Below are positions 1 through 5,824 of a stretch of 11,168 nucleotides of DNA, piece after piece. The translations under genes were made by a program, and so were the position numbers. How positions within the stretch are numbered: the first letter of the stretch is position 1; every line of letters starts with the position of its first letter. The notes beneath the pieces were generated by a model. The model was not told the DNA's origin, made no database searches, and saw only the letters and a program-made list of their open reading frames with translations. The DNA is taken from positions 1 to 11,168 of the forward strand of contig DATEZO010000213.1 in NCBI GenBank assembly GCA_035255485.1, in the 5' to 3' direction. The stretch comes from DATEZO01 sp035255485 (lineage in GTDB: Bacteria; Pseudomonadota; Gammaproteobacteria; Burkholderiales; Burkholderiaceae_D).

Positions 1-1
1 G

Positions 2-349
2 CTGCAGGTCGATCTGTACGACGCCACCGCGCGCGGACCGGTACTCGATACACCGGAGTTTTACCAGGCCTGCGCCGCCTGCCTCGCGCCGCACGGCATC
101 ATGACGGTCAACCTGTTCGGCGATCATCCCAGCTATGCCAAAAACCTGAAAGCGATGCGCTTCGCGTTCGACGCGGTGCATTGCCTGCCCGAAGTCCATG
201 AAGGCAATGTGGTCGCGCTGGCGTACAAGACTGCGCCCGCGCTCGACTACCCGGCGCTGTACGATCGCGCCGCACGCATCACGCAAGCCACCAAGCTGCC
301 AACCAAGGCATGGGTCAACGGCTTGAAGTCGTGGAGTACGCAGAAGTAG
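2..349 (+). CDS. Spermidine synthase, C-terminal part (5' end outside window)
   Basis: The reading frame is open from the first bases of the window to the TAG at 347-349, giving about 115 residues of a C-terminal part. Visible stretches are LYDATARGPVLDTPEFYQA and GIMTVNLFGDHPSYAKNL, which match the second half of the methyltransferase-like fold of polyamine synthases (spermidine synthase family). The segment VDLYDAT lies where these enzymes carry the acidic active-site loop after the nucleotide-binding motifs, which fall outside the window. Members transfer an aminopropyl group from decarboxylated S-adenosylmethionine to putrescine in the cytoplasm, although many paralogues in beta-proteobacteria are uncharacterised. 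An ATG at 101 is internal and not a start. The downstream neighbour is a repeat, so the gene seems to end its transcription unit. The family call is fairly secure; the exact substrate is not. Confidence 0.8.
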   Translation: MQVDLYDATARGPVLDTPEFYQACAACLAPHGIMTVNLFGDHPSYAKNLKAMRFAFDAVHCLPEVHEGNVVALAYKTAPALDYPALYDRAARITQATKLPTKAWVNGLKSWSTQK

Positions 350-357
350 TGCGGATC

Positions 358-429
358 GCGCGCCGGAATGCGGTGCGCCATGGAACAAGCACGAAGCGGA
401 TTGTTTTGCCGGGCGATCCGCCCCGTCTT
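358..429 (+). repeat. Composite repeat copy 1, hairpin module (R3)
   Basis: This stretch resembles 4924-4992. Both share GCGGATTGTTTTGCC and a nearby hairpin. Here the stem is GCGCGCCG (358-365) against CGGTGCGC (371-378) around a 5-base loop GAATG, with one G-T wobble. In the other copy the stem is GTGCGCCG against CGGCGCAC with loop GCATG. The loop size and stem length are the same although the bases differ. It starts 9 bases after the upstream stop codon and leads into the second module at 444-520. Confidence 0.7.
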
Positions 430-443
430 ACGGGTTGATACAT

Positions 444-520
444 GGGAGTATCAGTAAAAATACCTGAATATGCGCAATCAAAATGCGGGTATTAAAAAAT
501 ACTGAGTGAGAGTAAAAAAT
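444..520 (+). repeat. Composite repeat copy 1, AT-rich dyad module (R1)
   Basis: About 77 bases align with 5313-5390, roughly three quarters identical by eye, with shared blocks GGGAGTAT, ATATGCGCAAT, AAAATGCGG and AAAAATACTGA. Inside is a nested inverted repeat: AATACC (459-464) with GGTATT (488-493), enclosing CGCA (473-476) with TGCG (484-487). In the second copy the outer arms are AATAAC and GTTATT, so one C-G pair has become A-T on both sides. Its role is unknown. Confidence 0.7.
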
Positions 521-762
521 GTTGATTTTTCCCTCTCGCGATGTGCGAGGGCTGATTTCCGCTCATCCAGACTCCACTCCTGCACGGACATGCCTGTCGC
601 CCGAGAGGCGCGTGTGCTCCATCCGTTAAACTGGATGCAAGAACAGTTTAATCATGAAATGTTTGGTGATTCAGTAGCATGCGCGATTGCCAACTGTGTT
701 GGTGTTGTTCCCTTTGTTAGATGTATTGCGGATATGAAACTTAAATCAAGTTAGGTGATGCA
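521..762. other. Gap with no convincing gene; ends in attC-like core sites
   Basis: An open frame of 82 codons runs from 506 to 754, but it starts inside the repeat, has no visible ribosome binding site and resembles nothing I recognise. A small hairpin CTCGC/GCGAG lies at 535-549. Near the right edge are two heptamers fitting the integron core consensus GTTRRRY: GTTAGAT at 716-722 and GTTAGGT at 750-756. The second lies 6 bases before the start codon of the next gene, the usual position of a cassette ORF after the recombination point. I could not find a matching RYYYAAC partner upstream, so a full attC site is not shown here. Confidence 0.35.
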
Positions 763-1089
763 ATGACCCTTTCACGCTTTGCCATGATCATCAAAGGCCC
801 CGGCTACGATCCCGAAGTCCATCGCGAGGAAATAGCTTCCCAATTGTTTTCAACTACCATTGTCTGTGTTTCATCATTCGATCAGGCTATCCTTGTCGCC
901 CAAGAACTCGTGGATCGAGGGATTCAATTAATCGAACTATGCGGAGGTTTCAGCCCGGACCAGGCTTCCGATCTCCAAAATTCCATCAACTCGTACGTTC
1001 CGATTGGGGTTGTCCGGTACACCGAAGAGGAACGGCTGAAGCTTGCTAAGCTATTCAATTCCTCATCGATTTGCCCTGAGAATGCATAG
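763..1089 (+). CDS. DUF6506 family protein (cassette-like small gene)
   Basis: 108 residues. The protein shows MIIKGPGYDPEVHR near the N-terminus, a central TIVCVSSFDQAILVAQELVDRG and then IQLIELCGGFSP and VPIGVVRY. This pattern of a short beta-alpha fold with the ELCGGF motif is what I know from DUF6506 proteins, whose biochemical role is unknown. It has no signal peptide or membrane segment and is probably cytosolic. The ATG at 763 follows an attC-like heptamer GTTAGGT by 6 bases and has no strong Shine-Dalgarno sequence, as is common in integron cassettes. The stop TAG at 1087-1089 falls at the left arm of an imperfect hairpin that ends near 1186. Single, compact and flanked by such sites, it looks like a mobile gene cassette; that part is inference. 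Confidence 0.7.
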   Translation: MTLSRFAMIIKGPGYDPEVHREEIASQLFSTTIVCVSSFDQAILVAQELVDRGIQLIELCGGFSPDQASDLQNSINSYVPIGVVRYTEEERLKLAKLFNSSSICPENA

Positions 1090-1186
1090 CAAACGTGGAA
1101 TGCACTTCGCGCACCATTTCAGTTCCGATCGGGGGAGGATTGCTTCAGAAACGGTGCGCGGAGCAGCACCCTACGCTTGTTAACTC
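1086..1186 (+). repeat. Long imperfect hairpin, attC-like
   Basis: Arms CGCGCACCATTTC (1108-1120) and GAAACGGTGCGCG (1148-1160) pair at 12 of 13 positions around a 27-base loop. Outside them AGCAAACG (1088-1095) can pair with CGCTTGTT (1174-1181) at six positions plus one G-T. The layout (stop codon of a small gene in the left box, outer and inner arms, about 100 bases) recalls an integron attC site. However, the outer boxes only loosely fit RYYYAAC and GTTRRRY, so this is a degenerate candidate. A better-fitting GTTGGGC lies further on at 1228-1234. Confidence 0.35.
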
Positions 1187-1310
1187 AATAATGAACAAGG
1201 ACGTAAAATCGCGCCCGCTATCGGCACGTTGGGCGCAAAATTGGCCAGCGCTCATTCAATGTTTGACAGTCCAGTCTTCCACTGAGCCATCCATGAAAGG
1301 AGAATCGTAA
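1187..1310. other. Leader of the SRPBCC gene; no separate gene seen
   Basis: It holds an inverted repeat GCGCCC/GGGCGC around 1211-1236 and a GTTRRRY heptamer GTTGGGC at 1228-1234, which may be the start of the SRPBCC cassette. AGGAGA just before the ATG at 1311 is a good ribosome binding site. An open frame of 71 codons at 1095-1310 overlaps the hairpin and is not credible. Confidence 0.4.
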
Positions 1311-1757
1311 ATGACTACAGGTACTGTACGGCTGCATCGTGTACTGCGCGCACCTGCGGAGCGCGTTTATCGGGCGTTCCTGGACGCCGACGCAATGGCG
1401 AAGTGGATACCGCCATACGGGTTCACATGCAAGGTTCACCATATGGATGCAAAGGTTGGTGGCACTTTTCGGATGTCGTTCACGAATTTCACGACCGGGA
1501 ACGGTCACTCGTTTGGTGGCGAGTATCTTGAACTCGTTCCCCACGAGCGAATTCGCTACACCGACAAATTCGACGATCCGAACTTGCCCGGAGAAATACA
1601 AGTGACGGTGGTTTTAACGAAGGTGTCCTGTGGAACAGAGATCAGCATCGTGCAAGAAGGAATACCTGCGATTATTCCGGTCGAAATGTGCTACCTCGGG
1701 TGGCAGGAGTCCCTTGCGCAACTTGCAACACTTGTCGAACCCGAGATTCCTGGCTAA
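1311..1757 (+). CDS. SRPBCC / AHSA1-type START-like domain protein
   Basis: 148 residues, full length for the family. It opens with TVRLHRVLRAPAERVYRAFLDADAMAKWIPPYGFT, the classic first strand and helices of Activator-of-Hsp90-homologue-1-like SRPBCC proteins. It continues with MDAKVGGTFRMSF, then EYLELVPHERIRYTDKF and a C-terminal helix GWQESLAQLATLVE. The fold makes a hydrophobic pocket for a small ligand; in this subfamily substrates are mostly unknown, and some members help in stress or detoxification. The start at 1311 is chosen because AAAGGAGA lies a few bases upstream. The stop TAA at 1755-1757 is embedded in GGCTAAC, which fits the integron R'' box RYYYAAC, so the gene looks like the payload of a cassette. 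The family call is strong; the cassette origin is inference. Confidence 0.85.
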   Translation: MTTGTVRLHRVLRAPAERVYRAFLDADAMAKWIPPYGFTCKVHHMDAKVGGTFRMSFTNFTTGNGHSFGGEYLELVPHERIRYTDKFDDPNLPGEIQVTVVLTKVSCGTEISIVQEGIPAIIPVEMCYLGWQESLAQLATLVEPEIPG

Positions 1758-1835
1758 CAAGGTGACGTTCCACCCTGCAGTCAACCGGGCGCTGTCCGAT
1801 AAAGCCGCGCAGCGCCGGTTAGCTCCACATTAGAC
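1752..1835 (+). repeat. attC-like recombination site after the SRPBCC gene
   Basis: GGCTAAC at 1752-1758 fits RYYYAAC and contains the stop codon of the upstream gene. GCTAAC pairs perfectly with GTTAGC (1818-1823); an alternative right box is ATTAGAC at 1829-1835. Between them AACCGGGCGCTG (1783-1794) pairs with CAGCGCCGGTT (1810-1820) with one bulged G. Extrahelical bases and a length of 73 to 84 fit the attC range. No integrase gene is in the window. Confidence 0.5.
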
Positions 1836-1871
1836 ATCTCTTTTTACTTCAGGTAATGAAAAAGTCCCTAT

Positions 1872-2183
1872 TTACATTTCCTGATATTCCAGTGGCTTCC
1901 GCTTTGCATAAAGCAGCGGATCATCCGGCAGAAACGTCAGCACCTGCTTGGCTTCCTCCGGGTGCCCGGCCACGTCATGGCCAAGCCCTTTGATCCAACC
2001 GACATCCGCCCGCAGCAATCCGGCCAGCATGCGTAATGTCGTGGTCTTGCCTGCGCCGTTGGGGCCGAGCAGTGCGTGTAACGCTCCTTGCGGAATCGCC
2101 AGATTGAGATGATCGACGGCGATTGTGTCGCCAAACTACTTGGTCAGGCGCTGGATCTCGATTCCAGGAGGTTTGATATTCAT
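1872..2183 (-). pseudogene. ABC transporter ATP-binding protein, N-terminal fragment with internal stop
   Basis: The reverse strand from ATG 2183-2181 reads MNIKPPGIEIQRLTK, then a TAG (2138-2136), then in the same frame FGDTIAVDHLNLAIPQGALH followed by ALLGPNGAGKTTTLRMLAGLL. The Walker A motif GPNGAGKTT identifies an ABC-type ATPase of the drug- or ABC-2-type exporter class. The TAG sits where family members have a residue between LTK and FGD, so it looks like a nonsense mutation. The frame ends at TAA (1874-1872) after about 103 codons, before the Q-loop, the LSGGQ signature and Walker B. It therefore lacks most of the nucleotide-binding domain and cannot work. It lies 37 bases downstream of the M48 peptidase on the same strand, so it may once have been the third gene of that operon. 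No permease partner remains. Confidence 0.8.
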
Positions 2184-2190
2184 GAATATC
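2175..2190. repeat. 16-bp perfect palindrome over the start of the ABC fragment
   Basis: GATATTCATGAATATC reads the same on both strands and overlaps the start codon of the ABC pseudogene. It could be an operator or a chance palindrome; nothing else in the window matches it. Confidence 0.4.
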
Positions 2191-2220
2191 GACAGAATAA
2201 TAGTCGGGCTAGCGATACCA

Positions 2221-3273
2221 TCAGTGCTGGACGGCTCGGCGCAAGCGCGCCATGCGCTCCTGGTTCGAAGGATGGGTCGACAGATAATCGGTGGCGCGAC
2301 GCAGCCAATTCGGCCCCAGCGCATTCGGCGAACGCCTGGAGCCCTTCTCTAGCGAGTCGAACAATTCCGCCAGGCATACCGGTGAAATGCCATGCAGCTT
2401 AAGCACGGCCGCCGCGTAATCATCGGCTTCGGTTTCCATGGCGCGCGAGTATTGCAGTCGCAACAGAATCGTCGGCGCACCGGCAGCAACGGCACTGAAA
2501 TCACCGAACAGTGCCCATGACAATGCGCCGGTAATGGAGGTTTGTGCCAGCTTCTTCAAGCTATGTCTTCCCTGTACATGCCCGATTTCGTGTGCCAGCA
2601 CGCCAGCCAATTCGTCCGCTAACCCGCCCGTCAATCCACTACCCACACCGGTGATGTGATCGACCATAGCATCGGTCACTACAATCGTTCCATTCGGCAG
2701 CGCAAACGCATTGGGGCCAGCCAATTTGCTTGCCCGAAATACGAGTCGCATTGGCATCCGTGTATTTCGTGGTATCAGCTTGGTGAAAATTTCCTGCGCC
2801 TCCTGTTGGCGTTCATCGATCAATTGGCTGGGCTGGAAGAACTGCTGATCCAGGCCGGTGAGCGCCGTATCCCCGATTTTCCTCTCCCATTCCAGTGGAA
2901 TTTGCTGTGCGATGCGGTCAGCCGCCCACGGTATACCCCAGTGGTAGATGGAAAACAGGGTCAACAGCATGACGACAATGGCTAGCAATGCCCCCCACCA
3001 TCGGTCCTGGCAACGTTCCACAAAGGATTTTCGATAATGGAGCGCGCTGAGCAACGCTATCTTTGCGACCGGATCGTGTACCTCGCAGCGTGAGCCGTCG
3101 GCGAAGCCCAGCACGCAGTGCGCGCGCTCGAATGGTTCGGCCAAGTATGCCGACCGACTGCCATAAGATCGATCCATGTCGGCCCCGAGCACACGAATCG
3201 TACCGCCGCCGATGTTGAGTTCGGCCGGATGCCGCTTGCCGGTGCTGCCATCGAAATAATACGCTGCAATCAT
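2221..3273 (-). CDS. M48 family zinc metallopeptidase, membrane anchored
   Basis: 350 residues. The HExxH zinc motif is HEIGH at residues 228-232, inside GVLAHEIGHVQGRHSLKKL. The third ligand is probably E280 of ETEAD (residues 280-284), and STHPSNQERM near the end (331-341) is another family hallmark. One transmembrane segment lies at about 93-112; the first 90 residues form a cytosolic-looking domain of unknown type, and the peptidase domain follows the helix, most likely on the periplasmic side. M48 peptidases of this kind act in envelope protein quality control. The start at 3273 is fixed by AAGGAG six to seven bases upstream. It lies 9 bases after the stop of yjgN, so the two are surely co-transcribed, and this pairing is recurrent in proteobacteria. 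All catalytic residues are present. Confidence 0.9.
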   Translation of the reverse strand: MIAAYYFDGSTGKRHPAELNIGGGTIRVLGADMDRSYGSRSAYLAEPFERAHCVLGFADGSRCEVHDPVAKIALLSALHYRKSFVERCQDRWWGALLAIVVMLLTLFSIYHWGIPWAADRIAQQIPLEWERKIGDTALTGLDQQFFQPSQLIDERQQEAQEIFTKLIPRNTRMPMRLVFRASKLAGPNAFALPNGTIVVTDAMVDHITGVGSGLTGGLADELAGVLAHEIGHVQGRHSLKKLAQTSITGALSWALFGDFSAVAAGAPTILLRLQYSRAMETEADDYAAAVLKLHGISPVCLAELFDSLEKGSRRSPNALGPNWLRRATDYLSTHPSNQERMARLRRAVQH

Positions 3274-3282
3274 GCGCGCTCC

Positions 3283-4464
3283 TTACCACGAAAGATCAAA
3301 GCCGAGGAACTCCGCCGTGCTGTCGCCGCTGGCGCCGACCTCCACTCTGTGCTGATCGCCGAGCAGCTCGTCGAATGTGCCGTCAACGTGGACCGACATA
3401 TGCGCCAGCCGATATTCGTAGGCCCGCACCACGGCGAATGGCCGATAGAGTCCCAAAGTCAGCAAGGTCAGGAGCGTATTGATCGTTTGTAGCTTGATAT
3501 AGGCTTTGGCACTCAGCTCCGAGCGAATGGTGACATGGGGGAAACGAGTATGCGACCAGGCCAGGTTATAAATCCTGGCCTGTATATACGGGCCCGCCAG
3601 CAAATACATCACATACGCGACGAAGATCATCATTGCGACCGGCAAAAAGGTAATCCATGTCTTACCAGCCCATGCTCCAACTGCCACCAGCGCGGTAAAA
3701 ATACCGGCAATGAAAATAGCGAAGACGACTACCAGCCCCGCAATAAAATACGTTGCGAAAAAATCGCCGGTTGGCCCCGTATATGTAGCCCGGGCCGATC
3801 CATACTCCAGATGACGATGCTGATAGCGACGAATCCCTGCATGCAAAAAGGGCCAGCCGAGATACAACAGGGAGGCGCCACCGGCCCATTTTCCCTTGGT
3901 GGGATCCCACCCGAGGATCAGAGAAGGAAGCATGACCAGTAGAACCACCGGAAGGTAAGCCAGGCAGGCGCCCGCCAGCGAGCCGGCGAAATTGAATCGC
4001 AAGCCACGGTAACTGGTATTGCACAGTCGAAAGCGCAACGCACCACGCATCATCCAGGGCAATCCCAGCAACAAGAAGCCGACCACCGCCAGTCCGAATA
4101 CCTTCGAAAACCCAAACGCGTAATGATTAGCGGCCAGCAGCAGTACGGCAACCATGCGTCCTTTCAGGATTGGCATCGGATTGCCATGAAAGTCGAAGAC
4201 CGCGCCACCCAACTGCGTGTTGCGATCAAAATACTGGAGGCGCCGCACTTTTGCCCATGCCGAATATATGCCGCAGGTCGCGATGGTGAGGCACAGATTG
4301 ACAATCCAGATTCGGAAGTATTCTTTGCCGCTACCGGTAAAAACAAAGGAATGTACCGGGTCCGAGGTATGGGCTCCACTGAAGTGCCAACTGGATACGG
4401 TGTTTTGATCGGATGCTGAATGCGGCGATACGCTTGAAATAGTTTCCGGGCTGTCGTTGAGCAT
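3283..4464 (-). CDS. yjgN: YjgN family (DUF898) inner-membrane protein
   Basis: 393 residues from the ATG at 4464. A serine-rich N-terminus of about 40 residues is followed by FVFTGSGKEYFRIWIVNLCLT and then CGIYSAWAKVRRLQYF, the signature of the YjgN/DUF898 family. Several hydrophobic helices follow (about 51-69, 103-137, 163-187, 236-262, 269-291 and 328-345), with repeated motifs of the form G-x-Y-x-x-W/F-A. The function of the family is unknown. The frame stays open upstream to 4776, but the extra 104 residues are not family-like and run up to a repeat, so I use the internal ATG; no strong ribosome binding site supports either choice. It is the first gene of an operon with the M48 peptidase, which suggests that the membrane protein and the protease work together, for example in envelope maintenance (inference). 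Confidence 0.82.
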   Translation of the reverse strand: MLNDSPETISSVSPHSASDQNTVSSWHFSGAHTSDPVHSFVFTGSGKEYFRIWIVNLCLTIATCGIYSAWAKVRRLQYFDRNTQLGGAVFDFHGNPMPILKGRMVAVLLLAANHYAFGFSKVFGLAVVGFLLLGLPWMMRGALRFRLCNTSYRGLRFNFAGSLAGACLAYLPVVLLVMLPSLILGWDPTKGKWAGGASLLYLGWPFLHAGIRRYQHRHLEYGSARATYTGPTGDFFATYFIAGLVVVFAIFIAGIFTALVAVGAWAGKTWITFLPVAMMIFVAYVMYLLAGPYIQARIYNLAWSHTRFPHVTIRSELSAKAYIKLQTINTLLTLLTLGLYRPFAVVRAYEYRLAHMSVHVDGTFDELLGDQHRVEVGASGDSTAEFLGFDLSW

Positions 4465-4770
4465 GAACACTGTCAAAACCGAATAGGAAGTTTCTAATTT
4501 TGCAAGTATATCAACACATTGTCGAATTAATAACCTGATCCCTTGCAAATCGGCATCGACATTAGGGTTGTTCGCTCCGTTGACACCGTGCATCAGACAC
4601 GACGTCGACACATTACTATCGAACCTGCGTTGGCGCCGGAAAGGCACATCCTGTGGCCATACACTCTTGCGTTCAGTTACTCCGGGTATGCTGTTCGGTT
4701 GAATGACATACCTGCTATGCTTGTTCAAGCTGCGCGACACGCAGTAGCGCGAGAACGAACAAGAGTAATA
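4465..4770. other. Upstream region of yjgN; no gene supported
   Basis: The yjgN frame continues here on the reverse strand and another frame is open on the forward strand, but neither translation resembles a known protein. The stretch probably holds the yjgN promoter; I cannot place it with confidence. Confidence 0.4.
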
Positions 4771-4905
4771 GGACAAGTAATAAGGGACAGCCTACGGTGT
4801 TCACGATGACAGTTTATCGCCACGGATATTGCCATTCCCCGCCGTGCTCGCCTGATGCTCGCCAATGTGTCGATGGAAAACCGTGGTCTGTCCCTTATTG
4901 TCTCC
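4771..4905 (+). mobile_element. Miniature element copy A (RAYT-derived MITE candidate)
   Basis: Terminal inverted repeats AATAAGGGACAG (4779-4790) and CTGTCCCTTATT (4888-4899) are perfect over 12 bases. Inside, CCACGG (4821-4826) pairs with CCGTGG (4881-4886). The core 4814-4896 is shared with the copies at 6371-6452 and 9018-9098. Read on the plus strand, the core gives PRRARLMLANVSM, like the N-terminus of REP-associated tyrosine transposases (usually M-A-R-R-x-R-L), but the rest of the transposase is absent. Confidence 0.7.
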
Positions 4906-4923
4906 AGCGGTAATCCAGATAGC

Positions 4924-4992
4924 GTGCGCCGGCATGCGGCGCACCGAGGGGCAAGCGAGGCGGATTGTTTTGCCAGGCGACCGGGCGTCTCA
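4924..4992 (+). repeat. Composite repeat copy 2, hairpin module (R3)
   Basis: This is the counterpart of 358-429. The stem GTGCGCCG (4924-4931) and CGGCGCAC (4937-4944) is perfect around a 5-base loop, followed by the shared GCGGATTGTTTTGCC. The companion AT-rich module is displaced to 5313-5390 by two inserted elements. Confidence 0.7.
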
Positions 4993-5000
4993 TGGTAGGG

Positions 5001-5177
5001 CTGTTAATTGATTGAGCACCATACTCAATTGGTCTGTCATTCCCGCGGCATTTAGCGGGAATCCAGAGTCGTTGCTACCGCATTACCGGGCAGCGCCCTT
5101 GTATGGCATACGACGCTGGGGGGAATGCATGCATTCCCCCCAGCGCGGGAACAACAGGTACATCAAACAATTAACAG
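5001..5177. mobile_element. 177-bp non-coding element with 10-bp terminal inverted repeats
   Basis: It is bounded by CTGTTAATTG (5001-5010) and CAATTAACAG (5168-5177), perfect inverted copies. Inside are three palindromes: ATTGAG/CTCAAT near 5011-5029; ATTCCCGC (5039-5046) with GCGGGAAT (5055-5062), a form seen in many proteobacterial intergenic repeats and reminiscent of neisserial dRS3; and a 32-bp perfect palindrome at 5114-5145. No ORF is present and no clear target duplication is visible. Confidence 0.6.
5114..5145. repeat. 32-bp perfect palindrome
   Basis: The left half CGCTGGGGGGAATGCA (5114-5129) is exactly complementary to the right half TGCATTCCCCCCAGCG (5130-5145) with no spacer. 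It would extrude as a cruciform or form a hairpin with almost no loop. No T-run follows, so it is not a standard terminator. Confidence 0.85.
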
Positions 5178-5181
5178 ACCT

Positions 5182-5270
5182 GTAGCCCGGATTAGCGTAG
5201 CGTAATCCGGGGAACTGCGGCATGCCAGGACCACATTCCCCGGATTCCGCCGGCGCTCCATCCGGGCTAC
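5182..5270. repeat. 89-bp palindromic intergenic repeat (GTAGCCCGGAT family)
   Basis: The ends GTAGCCCGGAT (5182-5192) and ATCCGGGCTAC (5260-5270) are perfect 11-bp inverted repeats. Nested inside are CCGGATTA/TAATCCGG around 5188-5210 and CCGGGGAA (5207-5214) with TTCCCCGG (5236-5243). Repeats with these ends are common between genes in proteobacteria. It sits immediately after the 177-bp element. Confidence 0.7.
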
Positions 5271-5312
5271 TCCGAGTTACTTGGGGGAGTTACGACTCCT
5301 GACTGAATATTG

Positions 5313-5390
5313 GGGAGTATGGTGAAAAATAACTCGATATGCGCAATTAAAATGCGGTTATTTAAAAATACTGATATGTAGTATAAAACA
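5313..5390 (+). repeat. Composite repeat copy 2, AT-rich dyad module (R1)
   Basis: Aligned with 444-520. Outer arms AAATAAC (5327-5333) and GTTATTT (5357-5363) are perfect over 7 bases; inner arms CGCA (5342-5345) and TGCG (5353-5356) are the same as in copy 1. It ends about 55 bases before the operator of the mazE gene and could contribute to its transcription, which I cannot show. Confidence 0.7.
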
Positions 5391-5444
5391 GGCTGCTTCT
5401 GCCATCCTCGCATTGTATAAACGCGTTGAGACGTTATTTTCAAT

Positions 5445-5462
5445 GTATCTACTTGTAGATAC
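5445..5462 (+). promoter_or_regulatory. Probable MazE operator palindrome
   Basis: GTATCTACTTGTAGATAC is a perfect 8-bp inverted repeat around TT. It lies directly before AGGAG (5466-5470) and the mazE ATG at 5479. Antitoxins of this family bind such palindromes through the AbrB-like domain and repress their own gene, so autoregulation is likely. Confidence 0.6.
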
Positions 5463-5478
5463 TTCAGGAGATTTGATC

Positions 5479-5733
5479 ATGAGCAAAGCAGCAAAACTGA
5501 CGATTCAGCAATGGGGCAATAGCCTTGCCGTTCGTATTCCATCGGCAGTGGCGCGTTCCGCTCGCTTCGCAGTAGGACAGCCGGTCGAAGTGACGGTAGA
5601 AGACGCAGGTGTGATGATGAAGCCAGTCGGCACGCCAAAACTCACGCTCGCACAAAAGTTGGCCATGTTTGACCCGGCCAGGCATGGCGGGGAAGCGATG
5701 GCGACTGGCCGGGTTGGCGCAGAGGTGTTTTAA
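5479..5733 (+). CDS. mazE: MazE-type antitoxin (AbrB/SpoVT DNA-binding domain)
   Basis: 84 residues. The N-terminal KLTIQQWGNSLAVRIPSAVAR is the hallmark of the MazE/AbrB swapped-hairpin DNA-binding fold (about residues 5-48). The C-terminal tail, about 52-84, holds LTLAQKLAMFDPARHGGEAM, the toxin-binding part in family members. The ATG at 5479 is chosen because AGGAG lies 8 bases before it; the frame is open further upstream to 5413 but crosses the operator. It normally neutralises the MazF/PemK endoribonuclease. Its stop codon overlaps the ATG of a mazF remnant (TAATG), the usual coupled arrangement, but that toxin is cut after 28 codons. The antitoxin appears intact and is thus an orphan here. 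Confidence 0.85.
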   Translation: MSKAAKLTIQQWGNSLAVRIPSAVARSARFAVGQPVEVTVEDAGVMMKPVGTPKLTLAQKLAMFDPARHGGEAMATGRVGAEVF

Positions 5734-5819
5734 TGGCGGCAAACAAGCCTTGGTACCCGGATCGCCGCGATGTGATCTGGATTGATTGCAGCCCTCATGT
5801 AGGCAGGGAGATGAAATAA
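5733..5819 (+). pseudogene. mazF: mazF/pemK toxin, 28-codon N-terminal remnant
   Basis: The ATG at 5733-5735 overlaps the mazE stop. The frame opens with MAANKPWYPDRRDVIWIDCS and goes on to PHVGREMK before TAA at 5817-5819. This matches the start of MazF/PemK toxins, where a D-x-G-D-V-I/V-W-I/L-D-F-x-P segment is followed by G-x-E-x and then P-x-L-V-L-S-P. Everything after that, most of the RNA-binding and catalytic fold, is missing; family length is about 110 residues. The break comes 5 bases before the start codon of the acetyltransferase gene. RDV replaces the usual GDV, and a Cys stands where Phe is common, which fits decay. It cannot be a working ribonuclease. Confidence 0.8.
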
Positions 5820-5824
5820 CTCTC

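Noticed and set aside
506..754. 82-codon forward ORF before the DUF6506 gene
   Set aside because: It begins within the repeat, has no ribosome binding site and resembles no family; it also runs across attC-like core motifs.
1095..1310. 71-codon forward ORF between DUF6506 and SRPBCC
   Set aside because: It overlaps the hairpin 1108-1160 and has no family features.
4465..4776. 104-residue N-terminal extension of YjgN
   Set aside because: It is not family-like and runs up to the miniature element; the ATG at 4464 gives the usual protein length.
5114..5145. Reading the 32-bp palindrome as a rho-independent terminator
   Set aside because: No T-run follows on either strand and no gene ends nearby.
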